A stretch of DNA of 64,000 nt from Gnetum montanum (taxonomy: Eukaryota; Streptophyta; Gnetopsida; Gnetales; Gnetaceae): positions 462,766 through 526,765 of the forward strand of contig MNCI01006839.1 of assembly GCA_015680685.1 (NCBI GenBank), written 5' to 3'. This document shows positions 23,216 through 36,139 of this stretch, piece by piece; the stretch's first letter is position 1; each line of letters starts with the position of its first letter. A program made the position numbers and the translations under genes. The notes beneath the pieces are model-generated. The model was not told the DNA's origin. It was given only the letters and a program-made list of their open reading frames with translations, and did not search any database.

Positions 23216-24660
23216 AATTGTTAGTAAGGTTATTAAGAGAAAAATTATTTCATACCTTACTCATTGCCTTTAATAAATGTTGAATTCTTTGCTTAATGTG
23301 ATTTTAGAGTTAGAAATTTTTTTCAAAGAAGTTGCCCTAAAAATTTATTGTCGAACCTGATTTTTTTAGGTGACACATAAAAGGACATGTAATGGTTTTG
23401 AGGAATGTTTGATAACATGATGACAAAGGAAAGAATAGATTTGGCAATGAAGTACTTGGAGGGTATAAAATGATGTGGTGGTGTGCAACAAGTACAAATT
23501 ACAAATGTCACGCAAGTGGATCCTCCCCAAAGCAGGTTCCAACCTATAATGCCCTTGCGTAACCATACCTTAAAATGTCCATAGGCACTAGAAGGGTTAA
23601 ATGTAATCTACACTGATGCAACAAAACATACACATGTTGATACTACCATGATGAGGTATGCTTTCAATGCTACACAAAACACGAGTCACAAATACATAAA
23701 TAACGCAATGAGGTGAATTCTAGAAGGGATTGTAGATGTTAGGACATGAGGTAGCTGACCCAAGGCACAATGAATCCTAAGTGTAGGGCATGATTAATGT
23801 GTCATTAGCCTTTTGCTCCAAACTCAAGACCAAGTCCATTCCTTCAATTAGTGACATCACATTGCTTCATCCAATGATGGACAACCATAAGAGCACCATG
23901 ATAGCAAGGTGTACGATCACTTGGCATTTTGTTCAAGGGAGGAGTGATTCAGAATTTCTTTGTGGAACTTTGATCTTGATCTTTTATTTTCTTTTTCTTT
24001 TTGTATGGCCACTTTGGCACACTCTTCTTGCTTTTTTTTCTTTTTCTTTTTGATGTGTAATCTAGAGAAGCGGCCTACCTTCAGGCATGGGTGCATGTCT
24101 TTCTAGTGGGAACCCCTAGAATAGCATTGGGTGTTTTCTTTTTTCTTTTTTTTATTGAGTGCCTTTATTACTCTTACTCCCATTTTTCGTTAGATCTACA
24201 ACGATCTCAGTACACTGAGGCTGCATGGTAATGCCTATAGATGTCACCAAAGAGAATCCACAAGTTCCCTTGATGTCACACCATGGCCATTCCCTCTTGG
24301 TCCATCATTCTTCACTCTGGCTATAATGAGCACAAAATTACTTTAATTTTTAATGTTGTCAAGAATATCATCGTACCCAGAGTAGAGCCTCTTATTAATA
24401 GAATGGTTAGGTGGATGTGATGGGCTCATTGTCCAAGTAATTAGTCACTTGAGACTTGATAGCATAGAACAACACCTCAACCAACGAGTCACATGAGTGT
24501 TTTATTCATAGATGAGATTACTCATAAAAAGATAAAAAGACAAAACAATAAATAAAAAGATAAAATAATGAATAAAAAGATAAAACAACAACCCAAATTG
24601 GGGTGCACACACTATATTAAAGTTGACAAATTAAAGCAAAGGAAAAACATTTATTAATTT
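23216..24660 (-). other. E2 3' noncoding block with conserved hairpin
   Basis: No gene is seen. The block matches 55,216-57,056 in E4 for most of its length (for example the ACTAGAAGGGTTAAATGTAA and GGTGTACGATCACTTGGCAT phrases), and in shorter parts E1 and E3. It carries the hairpin at 23,510-23,560, T-rich runs at about 23,980-24,150 and an A-rich (GATAAAAAGACAAAA) stretch near 24,530-24,590. Confidence 0.6.
23510..23560 (-). other. Conserved hairpin, copy in E2
   Basis: Stem ACGCAAG (23,510-23,516) / CTTGCGT (23,554-23,560) around a 37-nt loop that contains GGATCCTCCCCAAAGCAGG and an inner inverted pair AGGTT/AACCT. The loop is conserved in E1, E3 and E4, with identical spacing. It would form in the element transcript (minus strand). 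Role unknown. Confidence 0.6.
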
Positions 24661-24664
24661 TGCT

Positions 24665-26837
24665 TGTTAGACTGAAGGATATCCCCCATAACTAAAATTT
24701 TAATCATATCAAGAATTAATAAATGGAAGGGTTGGATCTATGCATTTCGAAAATATGGGGACCTAGTCATATATCCAAACCACTGGGTGTCTTTTGATGT
24801 CATGGTTGGAATGTACCCAAATTGGGGTGCACACACTATATTAAAGTTGACATAGTGGGGCAAGTTAGAAGATTAGGTTAATTGATAAGGAATTGACCCA
24901 CTATGGAACTCATGACCATAAGATGGTATGCAAGGATTGGTATGTCTCCCTACATGGCTATATTCATTGGGCCCCATAGTTGTTGGAGTTTTGATCGGTG
25001 GCCCTGATAAGGTAACACGAGGCGTTGGGTTCAAGGAAAAAGATGCACCACAATGTTGGACTTGTGCTAAGTTGGAAAATGCAGTGGTCTCAGAACTGTG
25101 TTGCCCCTTCCTACGGTCATGTCTAAAGAAGGGACACCTTCAATGTTGTGGAGGGTTTCCACTGTTGTTGACAGTAGAAGCATAATTAACATTCATAGGT
25201 TGATGTTGTGGTGCAAATCCCTCAGGTATAGTAGGTGGCGATGTAGAAGGAGGTGAAGGATGAGAATGTTGAAATTGAGGAGAAGTGTAATGTACACAAG
25301 GTGGTGGTCTTGTTGGCGAGGATATGGGTTGATGGTATTGAGGAGAATGATAATAATGTGGTGAGATAGAGGATGTTGACTCAGTTGGGGAAATAGGATG
25401 TTGGACTTGATAAGCACTTGGGTTCAGATGATAGGAAGGGTGTAACCAATTTCGGGGTGGCTTCTCCCACAACTGGGATTTTTGCCACTGTGATTGAACA
25501 TAGTATTTTTGTTTGAACTCTATATGTAACATTCTTCCCCAATGTTCATGTAAATGTGACAAGATTGGGCATTGACCTTTGGGGTGATTGTACAGGAAAA
25601 TGTTACATTGATATGTATAATTGGAAGTTAAGTTCTTATTCTCTTCTACCCTTCTTTCTGATTTTCTAGTGGTATTTTGTCCTATTTCTTGGTTCGTCGT
25701 GGCTCTACCTCTAATAATATTGGCATATTATTCACATTTTTCATGTATCCACTCTATCATCTTATTGATATTTGCCTCAATTTCTTCTAGTGATTGTAAT
25801 ATTGGCAAAGATGGTTCTACCTCCTTGAGGTGAGTTGATTTTTCCTCTTCTTGATTATGGACCTTTGTTAGGTTGAGATTTTGGTCCTGTTGAGATTTTT
25901 CAACATTCTCCCATTTAGCCATTTCTCCTTCTTCTTTTGCTAGCCACTTAATAAGCTCTTGGAATTGATGGGTTCATAGTTCATATAGTTGACTTGGGGC
26001 ATACATCCCTAAGGTTTCCCTTGTTTCATTATAGAGACCATCTATGATATGGTACATTAGCCTCTCCTTGGAGAACCCATGGCCTGGGCAGTTGTTTAAC
26101 AGTGCATAATATCTTTCTAAGGCCATGTCCAAGGGTTTGTGTTGTGCTTGTTTCCATTCTTGGATTTGTCTCCTCAAGGTTGACACTCTTGCATAGGTTT
26201 GATATCTTTCATTGAAAAGTTCTACCATTGTTGGCCAATGTTGAATTAATTTTGGTTTTAAAGACCTATACCATACTTTTACTTGGCCAATGAGTGTCGT
26301 GAGAAAGAGCTTAAGTTTTTTCCATCCATTATCAATATCATTCCATATATAGGCATCATGGAAGGCTTGTAAATGATGTTGCGGATCTAAATCATAGCCT
26401 CCTAAAAACTTGGGAAAGTGGTTTAAATCAAGTCTGGGTAGATGACTTTCCTCACGATGCTTGCAAGATATTTGAACACCGTCTTGTATATGCATTAGGC
26501 TCTTAGTGGTCAACAAGGGTTCATCGTCACTAAGTAGGTTATAAGTTTGTGAGTAGGGACAATGTTGTCTTTGTGCATGTTGGCATTCCTGACTTTGCCC
26601 ATGGGTTCGATTTTTATTTCTACGCCAACCCCTTGAGGAATAGTCATATGTTCTTGGGGATGTACCATCTTCACTAGAGGTGTTTGAGTTGGATGAAAAA
26701 AGTCCTTGAGGATCATTGGGGTGTTTATGAACATATGAAACTCCTGCATAAGATTGAGTACTCCAAACTCCTTCGTTGGTTCTCCAATGAATTGTCTCAC
26801 TAGATGTTGCGTTATCATTGTCTTGTGAAAGATACAT
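24665..26837 (-). pseudogene. E2 gag, three or more in-frame stops
   Basis: ATG at 26,837, about 115 bp after the primer site. The frame stays the same through 25,140, interrupted by stops at about 25,974, 25,728 and one between 25,563 and 25,727, so it was recently one gag gene. Visible parts: Ser/Thr-rich N-terminus, LDLNHFPKFLGGYDLDPQHH at about residues 135-155, the capsid-type QAFHDAYIWNDIDNGWKKL and LERYYALLNNCPGHG, and near 25,580 NHPKGQCPI, the remains of a zinc-knuckle-like motif whose first cysteines are altered. Pro/His-rich C-terminus. In the family, Gag forms the particle. It is the only long gene of E2 and differs at its N-terminus from the E1-type gag. Confidence 0.75.
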
Positions 26838-26952
26838 TATTGTGAATTGTGTGTGACTTAACTGAATTTAATTTCTTTGCCTAAAAGATATATTGTTAAT
26901 ACCCCGTTAAAGCGATCTTGTATGATATAACTAATCTAGATAACTAACATCG

Positions 26953-26971
26953 TCCCCGACAACAATGCCAA
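26953..26971 (-). other. E2 primer binding site (reversed)
   Basis: TCCCCGACAACAATGCCAA directly abuts the LTR on its left. Its reverse complement is a mutated tRNA-Asp-type primer site. It fixes the orientation of E2 as minus. Confidence 0.7.
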
Positions 26972-27681
26972 TGATGAGTGGTAAGGTACCCCTACACTCA
27001 ACCATATGAATACGAGCGTTCACGCATAATCCAGCCGAACTCCATAGATGAGCTAGTTGTGGTATCTAAATAATTACACTTTGATCGTAGTTCACTATCT
27101 TCCCACTTGGACTAGTATTTTCTTTATCACGTATGGTTTAGTCTAGAGTGAGGTGTATGATGTGTTTCCTATACTAGTGCTACTCTTAGAGGCAACGAAA
27201 AATAATTTTGATTAAGCTAAGAGGGAAAGGGTGAAGAGAGTCTAAGCTAGCCTAAGTGCAATGAGCATCCATCCCTTAATCATCCATACACATCTTGGAC
27301 CTTGTGTACTACCACTGGGATTACTAAGCNTGTTGGTCATGTGTGTGTCCAAGTATGTCACACTCAAATAAAGGTTCTATACAATTACAATCATCACACT
27401 ACAAGCATGCATTGGGGAAAGGGTTGAGAGGAAAAATTGACAAAAAGATCCTACTCTAACACTAAATTCCTATTACTCTTCCGTGTGCCCAATTGTGTAT
27501 TTATAGGCTCACACAGGAACCACGATATCACGTATCCAATATCGCTAGCTAGACTATGATATCCGGTACCCGATATCAGGGGTCTGATATCGAGACTCAT
27601 CAGACCTAATATCTTGCACCCGATATGAGGGGTTCGATAATAGGGGTTCGATATCAGCACCTAGCAAACCATGATTCATCA
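26972..27681 (-). repeat. E2 5' LTR with an assembly gap
   Basis: It starts TGATGAGTGGTAAGGTACCC and ends AACCATGATTCATCA. The TATA box is at 27,498-27,505 (TATTTATA reversed). Compared with 21,990-22,180, about 185 bp are missing at the single N (27,330). Confidence 0.8.
27330..27330. other. Single-N assembly gap
   Basis: The LTR text jumps from GATTACTAAGC to TGTTGGTCATGTGTGTG at this N. The homologous LTR at 21,698-22,578 has about 185 bp between these points, so the N stands for missing sequence. Confidence 0.75.
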
Positions 27682-27994
27682 CCAATACAATGGTGTGTTT
27701 AGGTACATCAATGCTTAAATAAAGATTTGATTACACTTAGACCTCTTGCTGCAAGCACTTGGAAAATATTCTAACTCTAAAATGAACAAACTACAAGAAT
27801 TTCGCTACTTAACTGAAAAAAACTCTTCGGAATCGTGTGCCCAAGGGCTATATTTATAGGCCTAAGAATACCCCACGATATCACATACTCGATATTGCAT
27901 CTTGGGCCACGATATCTCGTACCCAATCTTGTGCATCCAATATCACAACCACCCCAATATCGGATACTTGATATTAGGGCAACACGATTCATCA
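27682..27994 (-). repeat. E1 3' LTR, second part
   Basis: It resumes at CCAATACAATGGTG, which continues the text interrupted at 20,789 (compare 36,855 onward in the 5' LTR), and ends ACACGATTCATCA. The reversed TATA box is at 27,851-27,858. A G-rich polypurine tract (GTTGTGGGGGTA on the minus strand) abuts its right end. Confidence 0.8.
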
Positions 27995-30130
27995 TACCCC
28001 CACAACTAAATGAAAACTCATTCTTGAGTACAAAAGAAGAGGAAAAAGTCCCCTACAAAATATATTAGGAGGTATGAAATGTTTGACTGACATGCAGAGT
28101 GACACAGAGGAAATAGAAAAATACAGAATTGCCCAAGAATACATCATTACAATTGTGTACAAAACTGGATGTTCATGACAATAGAAAAGAACATTGGATC
28201 CAATGGTCATCTAACCCCTCTTAGTAATAGAAGAATGAGGGAGAGGTAGAAGAGATCCAGCAATCATGAACAATCTCTTGTGAGTGATATTGCTGCATCA
28301 TCCTTGGTGAAGATAGTCCCACTTCAAATCCATGCTTCCCACTGCAATCATAACAAAATCAAGGATAAGTATATAAAGTTTAACACATAGCATTTGAATA
28401 CCTTATCTCATCAGTGGTTATGCCTAGCTAAGTTGTCACTATGGTAGATTGGTTGCTTGATAATGTTAGTGGTAAGACTAACAAATAGGTTAGGTAAGCG
28501 AAGCAATCCATAAAATTTAGAAAAAAACTTAACACAAGGAATACTGAAAAGAGGATATAGAAATTCAAAACAATAAAAAGAAATAATTCACTATAAAAAA
28601 TTGTGAAGATGCGCACAATTGGATAGCATTGATGGGGTAAATAAAAAGAATTAAATTGTAAAAATCTCTAAAGTTAAAGAACTTAACTTAACCAAACCAA
28701 AAGATATGCAAGCGGGTCCTCCCCAAAGTAGACACAAGCCTTTTATGCCCTTGCATAACTTCAAACCAAGGAGTTCGTGGGCTCTGTGGATGATTGATTG
28801 TTACGGAAGGTCAAGTACAAAAACTCAGAAGTAATTGACTAAGAATCCCAACACATCAAACCAGAACATTGAATCAAAATATGAAACTAACAATGAGGTG
28901 AGACATGAAAATCATAGATGGATGAGAGAAAGAATGGAATGGAGTTCCTAATTATGGTCACATGAAGTCCCTTGTGGAGTCTATGATTAAGTAACTTGGT
29001 AGGATCCATCCTTAGTCTAAACCAAAACTTCAATTACTTCGCATTGACATTCTATGATTAGTCCATCCCTTGACACACAAGAATGCTCCCACAAAACAAC
29101 CACTATTCCAAATTGGAGAAGAAGTAGGAAGTAAGAAAGGGCCTTAGTTAGAGGAGACAAGACAAGTCCCATAACCAGTACTTGTAGCCCTTTTATTTCA
29201 TCTAATGACTATGCTTTAAATTTCCATATTTTTTTTGAATGAGAACCACACCATGCAAAGATCCATGTGTTTTTGCATTTATTTTGTCCAAGGTGTCCTT
29301 TGAATCCTCATCTCTTTTATTTTTAATGAGGACCACACCATGCAAGGACTTATATAACTTCCTATTGTGGAATGACATAGAACAGTGAGAAGTTCATGAG
29401 AACACTCCCGCACACAGGAAAACAGAAAAGCACAAAGAATATCATATTCCTTTGAAGCCACACCCTATTCAAACCTTTGAATCCTTCCCAATTCTAGAAA
29501 CTACACAAGTCACAAATTTATTAAAGTTGTATTAATGAAAAAAGGACTGCATGTTTTTAGAACAAGGAAAACCATAGATTGTATGGATGGGTGGATGATG
29601 TGGACTCATTGCCTATTACATGAAAATAAACCGTGTCCTAGTTATTAGTAATGACATTTAAAGTCAAAAATCATATATTAACAATCAAATCACAAATGAT
29701 ACATACCACCATCAAGTAGCACATTACCATTGTACCTGACACCTTATAAAAGAAAGTAAAAGATATTCAAGAAATATTAAATATACTAACGATGATGTAA
29801 AACAAAAACTTAGAAAAGATCAATAACCTGAAAAACAAGAAGATGTAAATAAGGAATATTAAAAAAAAAAAGTTGTAAAACCAAAAATGTGTAAAACAAA
29901 AAGTTGAAAGATTAAGGAGTCACTTAAAGTGTCAATATGGATGGCCATCTCCCCCATGACTAAGTTGGAAGGAGGAGATCCAAAAGATTGAGTGTGGTTG
30001 TCTATCTTGCAAGGTGTTTGTTGAGTTGGTTGGCTTGGGCTCATGGAAAGGTTTTAGTTGTTGGATATTGATAATTGCTTCTTATCTAGGCTATTAGGTT
30101 TATATATGATCATGGTCCTAAATGGAAAAT
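27995..30130 (-). other. E1 3' noncoding region
   Basis: About 2.1 kb between the 3' LTR and the integrase end, without a gene. It holds the conserved hairpin (28,705-28,757), ACCACACCATGCAAAG-type phrases at about 29,250 and 29,333, and an A-rich block at about 29,760-29,890. The same parts occur in the same order in E3 (47,051-49,050). Confidence 0.6.
28705..28757 (-). other. Conserved hairpin, copy in E1
   Basis: Stem TATGCAAG (28,705-28,712) / CTTGCATA (28,750-28,757), 8 perfect pairs, 37-nt loop with GGGTCCTCCCCAAAGTAG. Compared with E2 the C-G pair near the base is T-A, so pairing is kept while the sequence changes. Confidence 0.65.
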
Positions 30131-31250
30131 TTTCTTCGATAATGTAAGATCCTTCCCACAATGTTTGAAACTTGGTTTGTTGAGGTACATGTGCGGGATT
30201 CTAGTAGAGAACCTTGTCTCCTAGTTGAAACTTGACTTTTCTTATTTTGAGGTCATGGCGTTTCTTGTTGAATGCCTTATGCACTTCATTGGATGATGGG
30301 GCCATTAATTGATTTTCATCTAGCAACTTGAGATTCATTAATCTTTCCTTTTGTGCTAGACTTAGATCCATGTTAAGGTCATAGGCTGTAGAGAGTGTAT
30401 GGAGCTCAGATTGAATGGGTAGTGTTGGTAGTTTTCCGTACATGAGCTTATAGGGAGAATAACCTATGGGAAGCTTCTATGTAGAGCGATAGGCCCAAAG
30501 GGCATCATTTAGTTTGGTGATCCAGTCCCTTCAGTACTTGCTAATAGTGCATGTTAGAATTTTCATAATCTCCCGAGGAGTGACTTCAGCTTTACCATTG
30601 GCTTGAGGATGATAAGGTGTTGTGAGTTTGTGCTCAACCCCTTAGCACTACATAAGTTTTCAAAAAGTGGCACCTATGAAATGAGTTCCATTATTAGAAA
30701 TTAATGCACAAGGCACACCAAACCTATTTATGATGTTCTATTGTACAACTAAGTAGCAGTAGTGAATGTATAGTCGGTGATAGCTGCTGCTTCTACCCAC
30801 TTAATACAATAGTCAACCATAACTATTATATACACCTTTCCATTTGACATAGGCATGATGGGACCCATAAAGTCAATGCTCCAAATATTGAATGGCTTGA
30901 GAGGTTGAATCCATTGTTGTGGCCCCTCCATTTGAGTTGTCATTCTACCATCTCTCTGACAATGATCACAAGTGCAGACAAACCAGTGTGCATCTTTGAA
31001 GATTGTTGGCCAGTACTATCCTACCATGAGGATTTTTATGTCCATGCATCTCCTAGCATAATGGACCCCCACAAGGGCCTTTGTGAGCATCCTGGAGAAT
31101 GCATAGTTAATCCATGTCAAGGACACACCAGCGTATTAAGCCATTGGGACATACTTTGTAAAGGTTCCCATTGATTTCCATGAAACACTTAACTTGGTGA
31201 AGAAACTATTGTTTCTTCTGGGTGTCTAGCCCTTGTGATAGTTTTTGCTT
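30130..31250 (-). pseudogene. E1 integrase, decayed
   Basis: On the minus strand, in order: a zinc-binding remnant with CDHCQRDG near 30,950-30,975; the core with WSIDFMGPIMPMSNGK (first catalytic Asp kept); ALISNNGTHF near 30,690, where the second catalytic Asp is Asn; GKAEVTPREI near 30,575, where the catalytic Glu is kept; and the C-terminal domain MYGKLPTLPIQ ... KIRKVKFQLGDKVLY (30,201-30,443). No chromodomain follows, in line with Athila/Tat. In the family this enzyme inserts the cDNA and gives the 5-bp duplications seen around E1-E4. Confidence 0.75.
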
Positions 31251-31424
31251 AAGTAGATAAGTAAGAATGGCTTTCTACCATCTTGGTTCATTAGTCATTT
31301 GTGCATTAATAGCCCCTACAAAGATATATGCATTAGAAAACTAATCAAATAAGGAGCTCTCTTTCTCCTTGTCATCCCATCTTAGCCATGATAAGTGGTC
31401 AACAACCACATTTTCCACACCCTT

Positions 31425-32060
31425 TCAATCTACCATTGTGATATTGAACTCTTGTAAAATCACAAGCCACCATATGACATGGGGGCTCAACGTTGGTTTA
31501 TTCATTAAAAATTGGATGGTGCTATAATTTGTGTGCACAAACACTTTATAACCAAGCACATAGTACTTGAACTTTTCTAAGGTAAACACCACTACCATCA
31601 ACTCTTTTTTCATAGTGGTGTAGTTTAGATGTGCACCTATGATACTTCGAGTTTCATAGTGAATGTAATGTGGACGTCTTTGATCATCCATCTACATAAC
31701 CACTACCCCCAAAGCATAATTTGATGCATCAGTCATCACATGAAATGGCCTGGACCAATCAGGTGCTTATAGAATTGGGGTTTCAACAAGCTTCTACTTC
31801 AATTGTTGAAATGTTATATCACATGCAGGGGTCCAAACAAATGATGCATCTTTCTTTGTTAATTCAACCAATAGCTTGGCAATTTTGGAAAAGTTCTTGA
31901 TGAAGTGCCGATAGTAGCCAGTATGACCAAGGAATGGCCACACTTCCTTAACTATTTCTGGTTGACAGGTTATTCCTTGAATGACCCTTATCTTTTTAGG
32001 ATCCACCTCAATTCCTACTTTTGAGATACGATGCCCCAAGACTATGCCTTCTTGGACCAT
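31425..32060 (-). pseudogene. E1 RT connection and RNase H, decayed
   Basis: EGIVLGHRISKVGIEVDPKK at about 32,000-32,060 is the RT thumb region typical of this clade. After a frame break, 31,425-31,691 gives HLNYTTMKKELMVVVFTLEK and FVHTNYSTIQFLM. The usual TDH is TNY here; E3 has TNH at the same place, so the Asn may be old in this family. RNase H would remove the RNA template during reverse transcription. Confidence 0.75.
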
Positions 32061-32760
32061 AAGATAGCTCTTTTATCAATTGAGCCGAAGGTTTGTTTTG
32101 ACACATCTCTTCAACACCTACTCAAGATGGTCTAGGGCTTACTTGAATGTAGCTCCATAGGTAGAAAAGTCATTCATGAAGACTTCTATCTTGCTACTAA
32201 TTTGTTGTTAGAAAATGCTAAGGACTAATCGTTGAAATGTAGCTGGGGCATTACATAGACCAAATGGCATTTGACAGTAAGTGAAAGTCCCCCAAGGATT
32301 TGTGAAAGTCATCTTCACTTGGTCCTCTAGTGTGATTTTGATTTTATTATAGCCACTATAACCATCCAGAAAGCTGTAGTAGCTGTGTCCAAAAATGGTG
32401 TCCAACACTTGGTTAACAAAGGGAAATGGAAAATGATCTTTGAAAGTTACCATATTAAGCAACCAAAAGTCAATGCACACCTACCATTTGCCTTCTTTCT
32501 TAGGCATGATCATGAGTGGGCTAACCCACTCACTATTTAGAATAGGGTAGATGAATCCCACCTTGAAGAATTGCTCGATCTCCTCTTTGACAATCTACTT
32601 TAATTTAGCATTCAATCATCATTGCAGCTATCATTTTGGCTTAATGGAAAAGTTAGTGTATATTTGGTGCTCACATATTCTTGGATCTATTCCTGTTAGC
32701 TCAGAATATGACTAGGCAAAGGCTACTAACCATTTTTCCATAACATTCATCAACATCTTC
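32060..32760 (-). pseudogene. E1 reverse transcriptase, active site damaged
   Basis: CIDFWLLNMVTFKDHFPFPF and FLDGYSGYNKIKI (32,208-32,480) are conserved RT blocks, followed by MPFGLCNAPATFQR. Just beyond, near 32,170-32,185, the active site reads VFMNDFSTYG instead of FMDD, so one catalytic Asp is Asn. A stop precedes it. The FMDDFS-VYG type separates Athila/Tat from chromoviruses (YIDD). Confidence 0.8.
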
Positions 32761-33033
32761 TTTTGTCCTACAGCAAGTTTGGCATTAATAATGATTAACT
32801 TTCCATTTTTTAAGAACACATACTCATTCAAGTTTTGGTAGTGTCTTTAATTCAAGGGGTTCTTTTTTGAAATTGTCAAGAATCTCCAACTCTTTCCAAT
32901 TGATATCATCATTTACTCCCATGGAGATCTGGTGATGAACTTGCTCAAGTTCATCCATACTTGCAACATAATCACACGTTAGGCCCTCAGTAGGTTCCAT
33001 GCATAATGTACTACTGCTAGAATCAATTGTCAA

Positions 33034-33645
33034 TCACTGGGTGCCTTCATGTTTTGTGGTTGCCACATATAGACATCTTTGGATTTCATCTTTCGATGCA
33101 CACTGCTTATATGTAGAGATAGATGTTTGCTTCATTGACCATAGCTTCTGCACACAATGGCACCCTAAATTGTTGTAGGAAATACATGGAACCCTCTTCT
33201 TCTCGATCTTCCTAAATTCATTTTCTTTGGATATCTCTAAGGAAAGATCTCTAATGCCAATTTTGACATCAACAGTGCTTAACCATGCCCTTCCCATAAT
33301 AACTGGGAAGTCCCCTATACAATTCTCCATCTTGATTACTAGGAAGTTGACAGGATATGACCACCCACAAATGGTCGTCACGATGTCTTCTACTAGTCCC
33401 AATGGAATAGTGATGGATTGGTCTACCAACTCTAGCCTAATGTTGCTCTTCTTCAAGGGATGAAGGTTCCACATAGTGTACATCTCATGCAAGATTAGAT
33501 TAACACCGAAACCAAAGTCAAGAAGAGCTTTACAAGGATCATTCCTAGCAATTTGTAAATATACTAAGGAACTCTCGGGATCGGCTAACTTCCTAGGTAG
33601 GTTGCCAGCTTGAATCCAATCAGATATAGCACAGGTCAACATCAC
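33034..33645 (-). pseudogene. E1 aspartic protease region, open frame
   Basis: An unbroken 203-residue frame. KALLDFGFGVNLI is the retropepsin site, where the family normally has D-S/T-G; the Ser/Thr is Phe here (D-F-G), probably inactivating. Downstream are LELVDQSITIPLGLVEDIV and FPVIMGRAWLSTVD, which match the flap and the ILGRPF-like region. The N-terminal end ITDWIxxGxLPRKL-type text links it to gag, as in E3 at 60,278-60,535. Confidence 0.75.
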
Positions 33646-33659
33646 AGTATGGATTTAAG

Positions 33660-36139
33660 AGAGATTTTTGTTTTAAGGGGACTCGAATAAAAGTGATGCA
33701 GAGGAAGGTGGAGGAGTAGGGCCACTAACCATTAATGTGCCTAAGGGCTTTGGTGGACTATCAGGTCGAAAGAAGGGACTTTTCTTTGATTGTGGTTCTG
33801 ACCCACTTGGTTGGCTAACTGATTGCAAATTAACTACCCTCATAGCATTTCTTTGTTGTGGTTAGGTAGGTAATTCAGCTTGCATGGATGGAGCAGGTGG
33901 TAGCTGTGTAGGAGGCGGAGGAGTAAGTGTAGGAACAAAAGAAGCACGAGGATAGTAGGTGGTGTCCCTCCTTGCATATATCGATTGGTAAACTTCAGGA
34001 GGGTAGTGATGAGGTTGGTAAGTAGCAACATGACCAGAAGAGTCCCGTGGAGATGAAGGTTGCTGAACATAATAACCATAGGGATCTAGTTGCTAGTAGG
34101 GGTACTACTATCCATGATTGTGGTTGCTACCATTGCTGGTGCTATTCATAAGGTTACAGTGGAGTTCCACTTGGATAATACTACTATGGTTGGTGGAACT
34201 GTTGAGAGTTGCCTTTTTGATAAGGTAATCTTTTGGATGTTTGCCTTTGTGCAAGTCGTGGATGTAAGGCATACACCCCAAATTCCTACAAGTGTGACAT
34301 AATTGGATAGCATCCCTTGGGATGTTCATACTAGTAGACGTCACGCCTACCATCATCATCTAATTTGCTATCTGCAACTATCTCTATCATAGCCATCTTA
34401 CCCTTACCCTTGGATATGGCATGTTCAACTTCCTTACATCTCTAGCACTCACACTCACCACTTTATTCCTTAAACTCTTCAGTAATTTTTAAAATAGCTT
34501 GAAACTTATTGTCCATAGAGTCCCATAATTGGTCAACCTTAGCCATAATTTCAAACTGAAATTTCTGGAGTGGCAAGGTTTTCTAATTAGCCACCTCATC
34601 TCTTATTAACTCATCCTCACTGTCGCAAAATTGAACCTCCCTTTTGCAAATGGAAGGGTCCTTGTTGTATTCCTCTACACTTTCTTATTTTCTCAATTCT
34701 CTCTCCTCCCTAGCTATCTGCTCAATTAACTTTTGGATCCAACAGGCACTTAACTCTATTAGTCTCCCTTGAGCATAGATGCTAAGGGTTTTGCTTGTTT
34801 CGGATTGTAGCCTATCTATAATATGGCAGAGTTGATTTAGCTAAGAATATCCATGGCTGAGACACTTATGTAACAGAGAGTAGTATCGACCAATAGCAGC
34901 ATCCAAGGGCTCATGATTTTCTTGTTTCCACCCTTAAATCTACTTCCTCAGGTTCAACACTCAGGAGTATGTTTGATATTTGTCATTAAATAATTCTAAC
35001 ATCATACTCCGCTACCTAATTGATTTCAGTTCCAAGGACTAGTACTAGTTTTCTACTTCCTTAATGAGTGTCCTTTGAAATAATTTCAACTTCTACCAAT
35101 TGTTCTCAATATTATATAAGGCACATGCATCCTGGAAGGCTTGGAGATGATTTTGCGAATCAGTGTCATAGCCTCCCTCAAACCGAGGGATGTTGTTCAT
35201 GTCCAACCTCTTTATTCTACTATCCTTTACATGCCTTGTTGGAATCCTCATGACCTCTGTAATATTTAACATGCTTCAAGTGGCAAGTAGAGGTTCATCA
35301 AGGCCATAGTGATGGTGCCTACGATGTTCTTTACTAACCCTTCTTTCATGGCGATGGGTCTCTCTGGATCGCCCACGCCTTCGATCATGACTGTCTCGAT
35401 GGTCCCTTCTATTGTTTTGGTCTTGTTGGTCACCTCCATCATGGTCATGCCCTCTGTGGCCATGATCTAAGCTAGATGAAGAAGAAGAAGATGACGAAGG
35501 GGAAGATGAAGGAGGGCTTTCATCGTGCCAATGCCTACTACCTTCTCTTCGATGATCATAACCATGATCATGATTGTGACTTCCACTTGCCCCCTTGTCA
35601 TGACTTGCTCCTCCAAATCCATTTTTGTCATTAGATCTGTTTCAACTAAAATCAGGATTATGAATTATGGATCGCACATTCTAGTTAAGGGCCCCTTGAC
35701 CAAATTCAAAGAGAGGAGTGTCACCAAAGAAAAAGTCCCTAGAGAAGTGTTTGTCTCCATTCAATGGGCCAAGCGATGGTGGAAAAGTGTTTGACCCCTT
35801 GTCCTTTGAAAGCTCATGTTGTTGCTCTAGTTGACAATCCCTTAACCTTTATGCTTCAATGGGATGGTAATCCCTTGAATCGGGATTTCACATCTCATAC
35901 TCCCCGTGAAGATGTTGAAGTCCATGTCATGCAAGCATTAGCTGGAGCATAGCTAAAACAGATCGATCTGGTGGAAACACAATGTTGCCTTCCATGTTGC
36001 ACCATCACAGCATTTCATCTTGATGTAAGATGAAGGTGAAGTCTAGTACATACTCATAGGGATGAGCATATACCACCCGATATTATTGAGGCACTTGGTC
36101 TACCCTAGGCAAAGATAGGCTCCTATGAGAAGAAGACAT
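33660..36139 (-). pseudogene. E1 gag, multiple stops
   Basis: ATG at 36,139, about 150 bp after the primer site. The first 60 codons (MSSSHRSLSLP, VVYAHPYEYVLDFTFILHQD) match the gag at 13,705 but have stops before YRVVY and after QDEML. The basic, His/Arg-rich region lies at about 35,270-35,470. The capsid part (about 34,730-35,200) and a zinc-knuckle-like stretch with YEHPKGCYPI near 34,310-34,340 follow. It is clearly the E1 gag but not translatable. Confidence 0.7.

Larger units (their letters stand above)
20790..27681 (-). mobile_element. E2: pol-less gypsy element with gag and a 3' ORF remnant
   Basis: It is inserted into the E1 3' LTR; the flanks CTAAT (20,785-20,789) and CCAAT (27,682-27,686) are a 4/5 target duplication. 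From left to right: a plus-oriented LTR with partial primer site, a minus-oriented 3' LTR, an ORF remnant (22,920-23,210), a noncoding block, gag (24,665-26,837), a reversed primer site (26,953-26,971) and a minus-oriented 5' LTR. No protease, RT or integrase is present, so it needs enzymes from elsewhere. Both outer borders are U3 ends in inverted orientation, which is abnormal. One N at 27,330 marks a gap. Confidence 0.75.
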
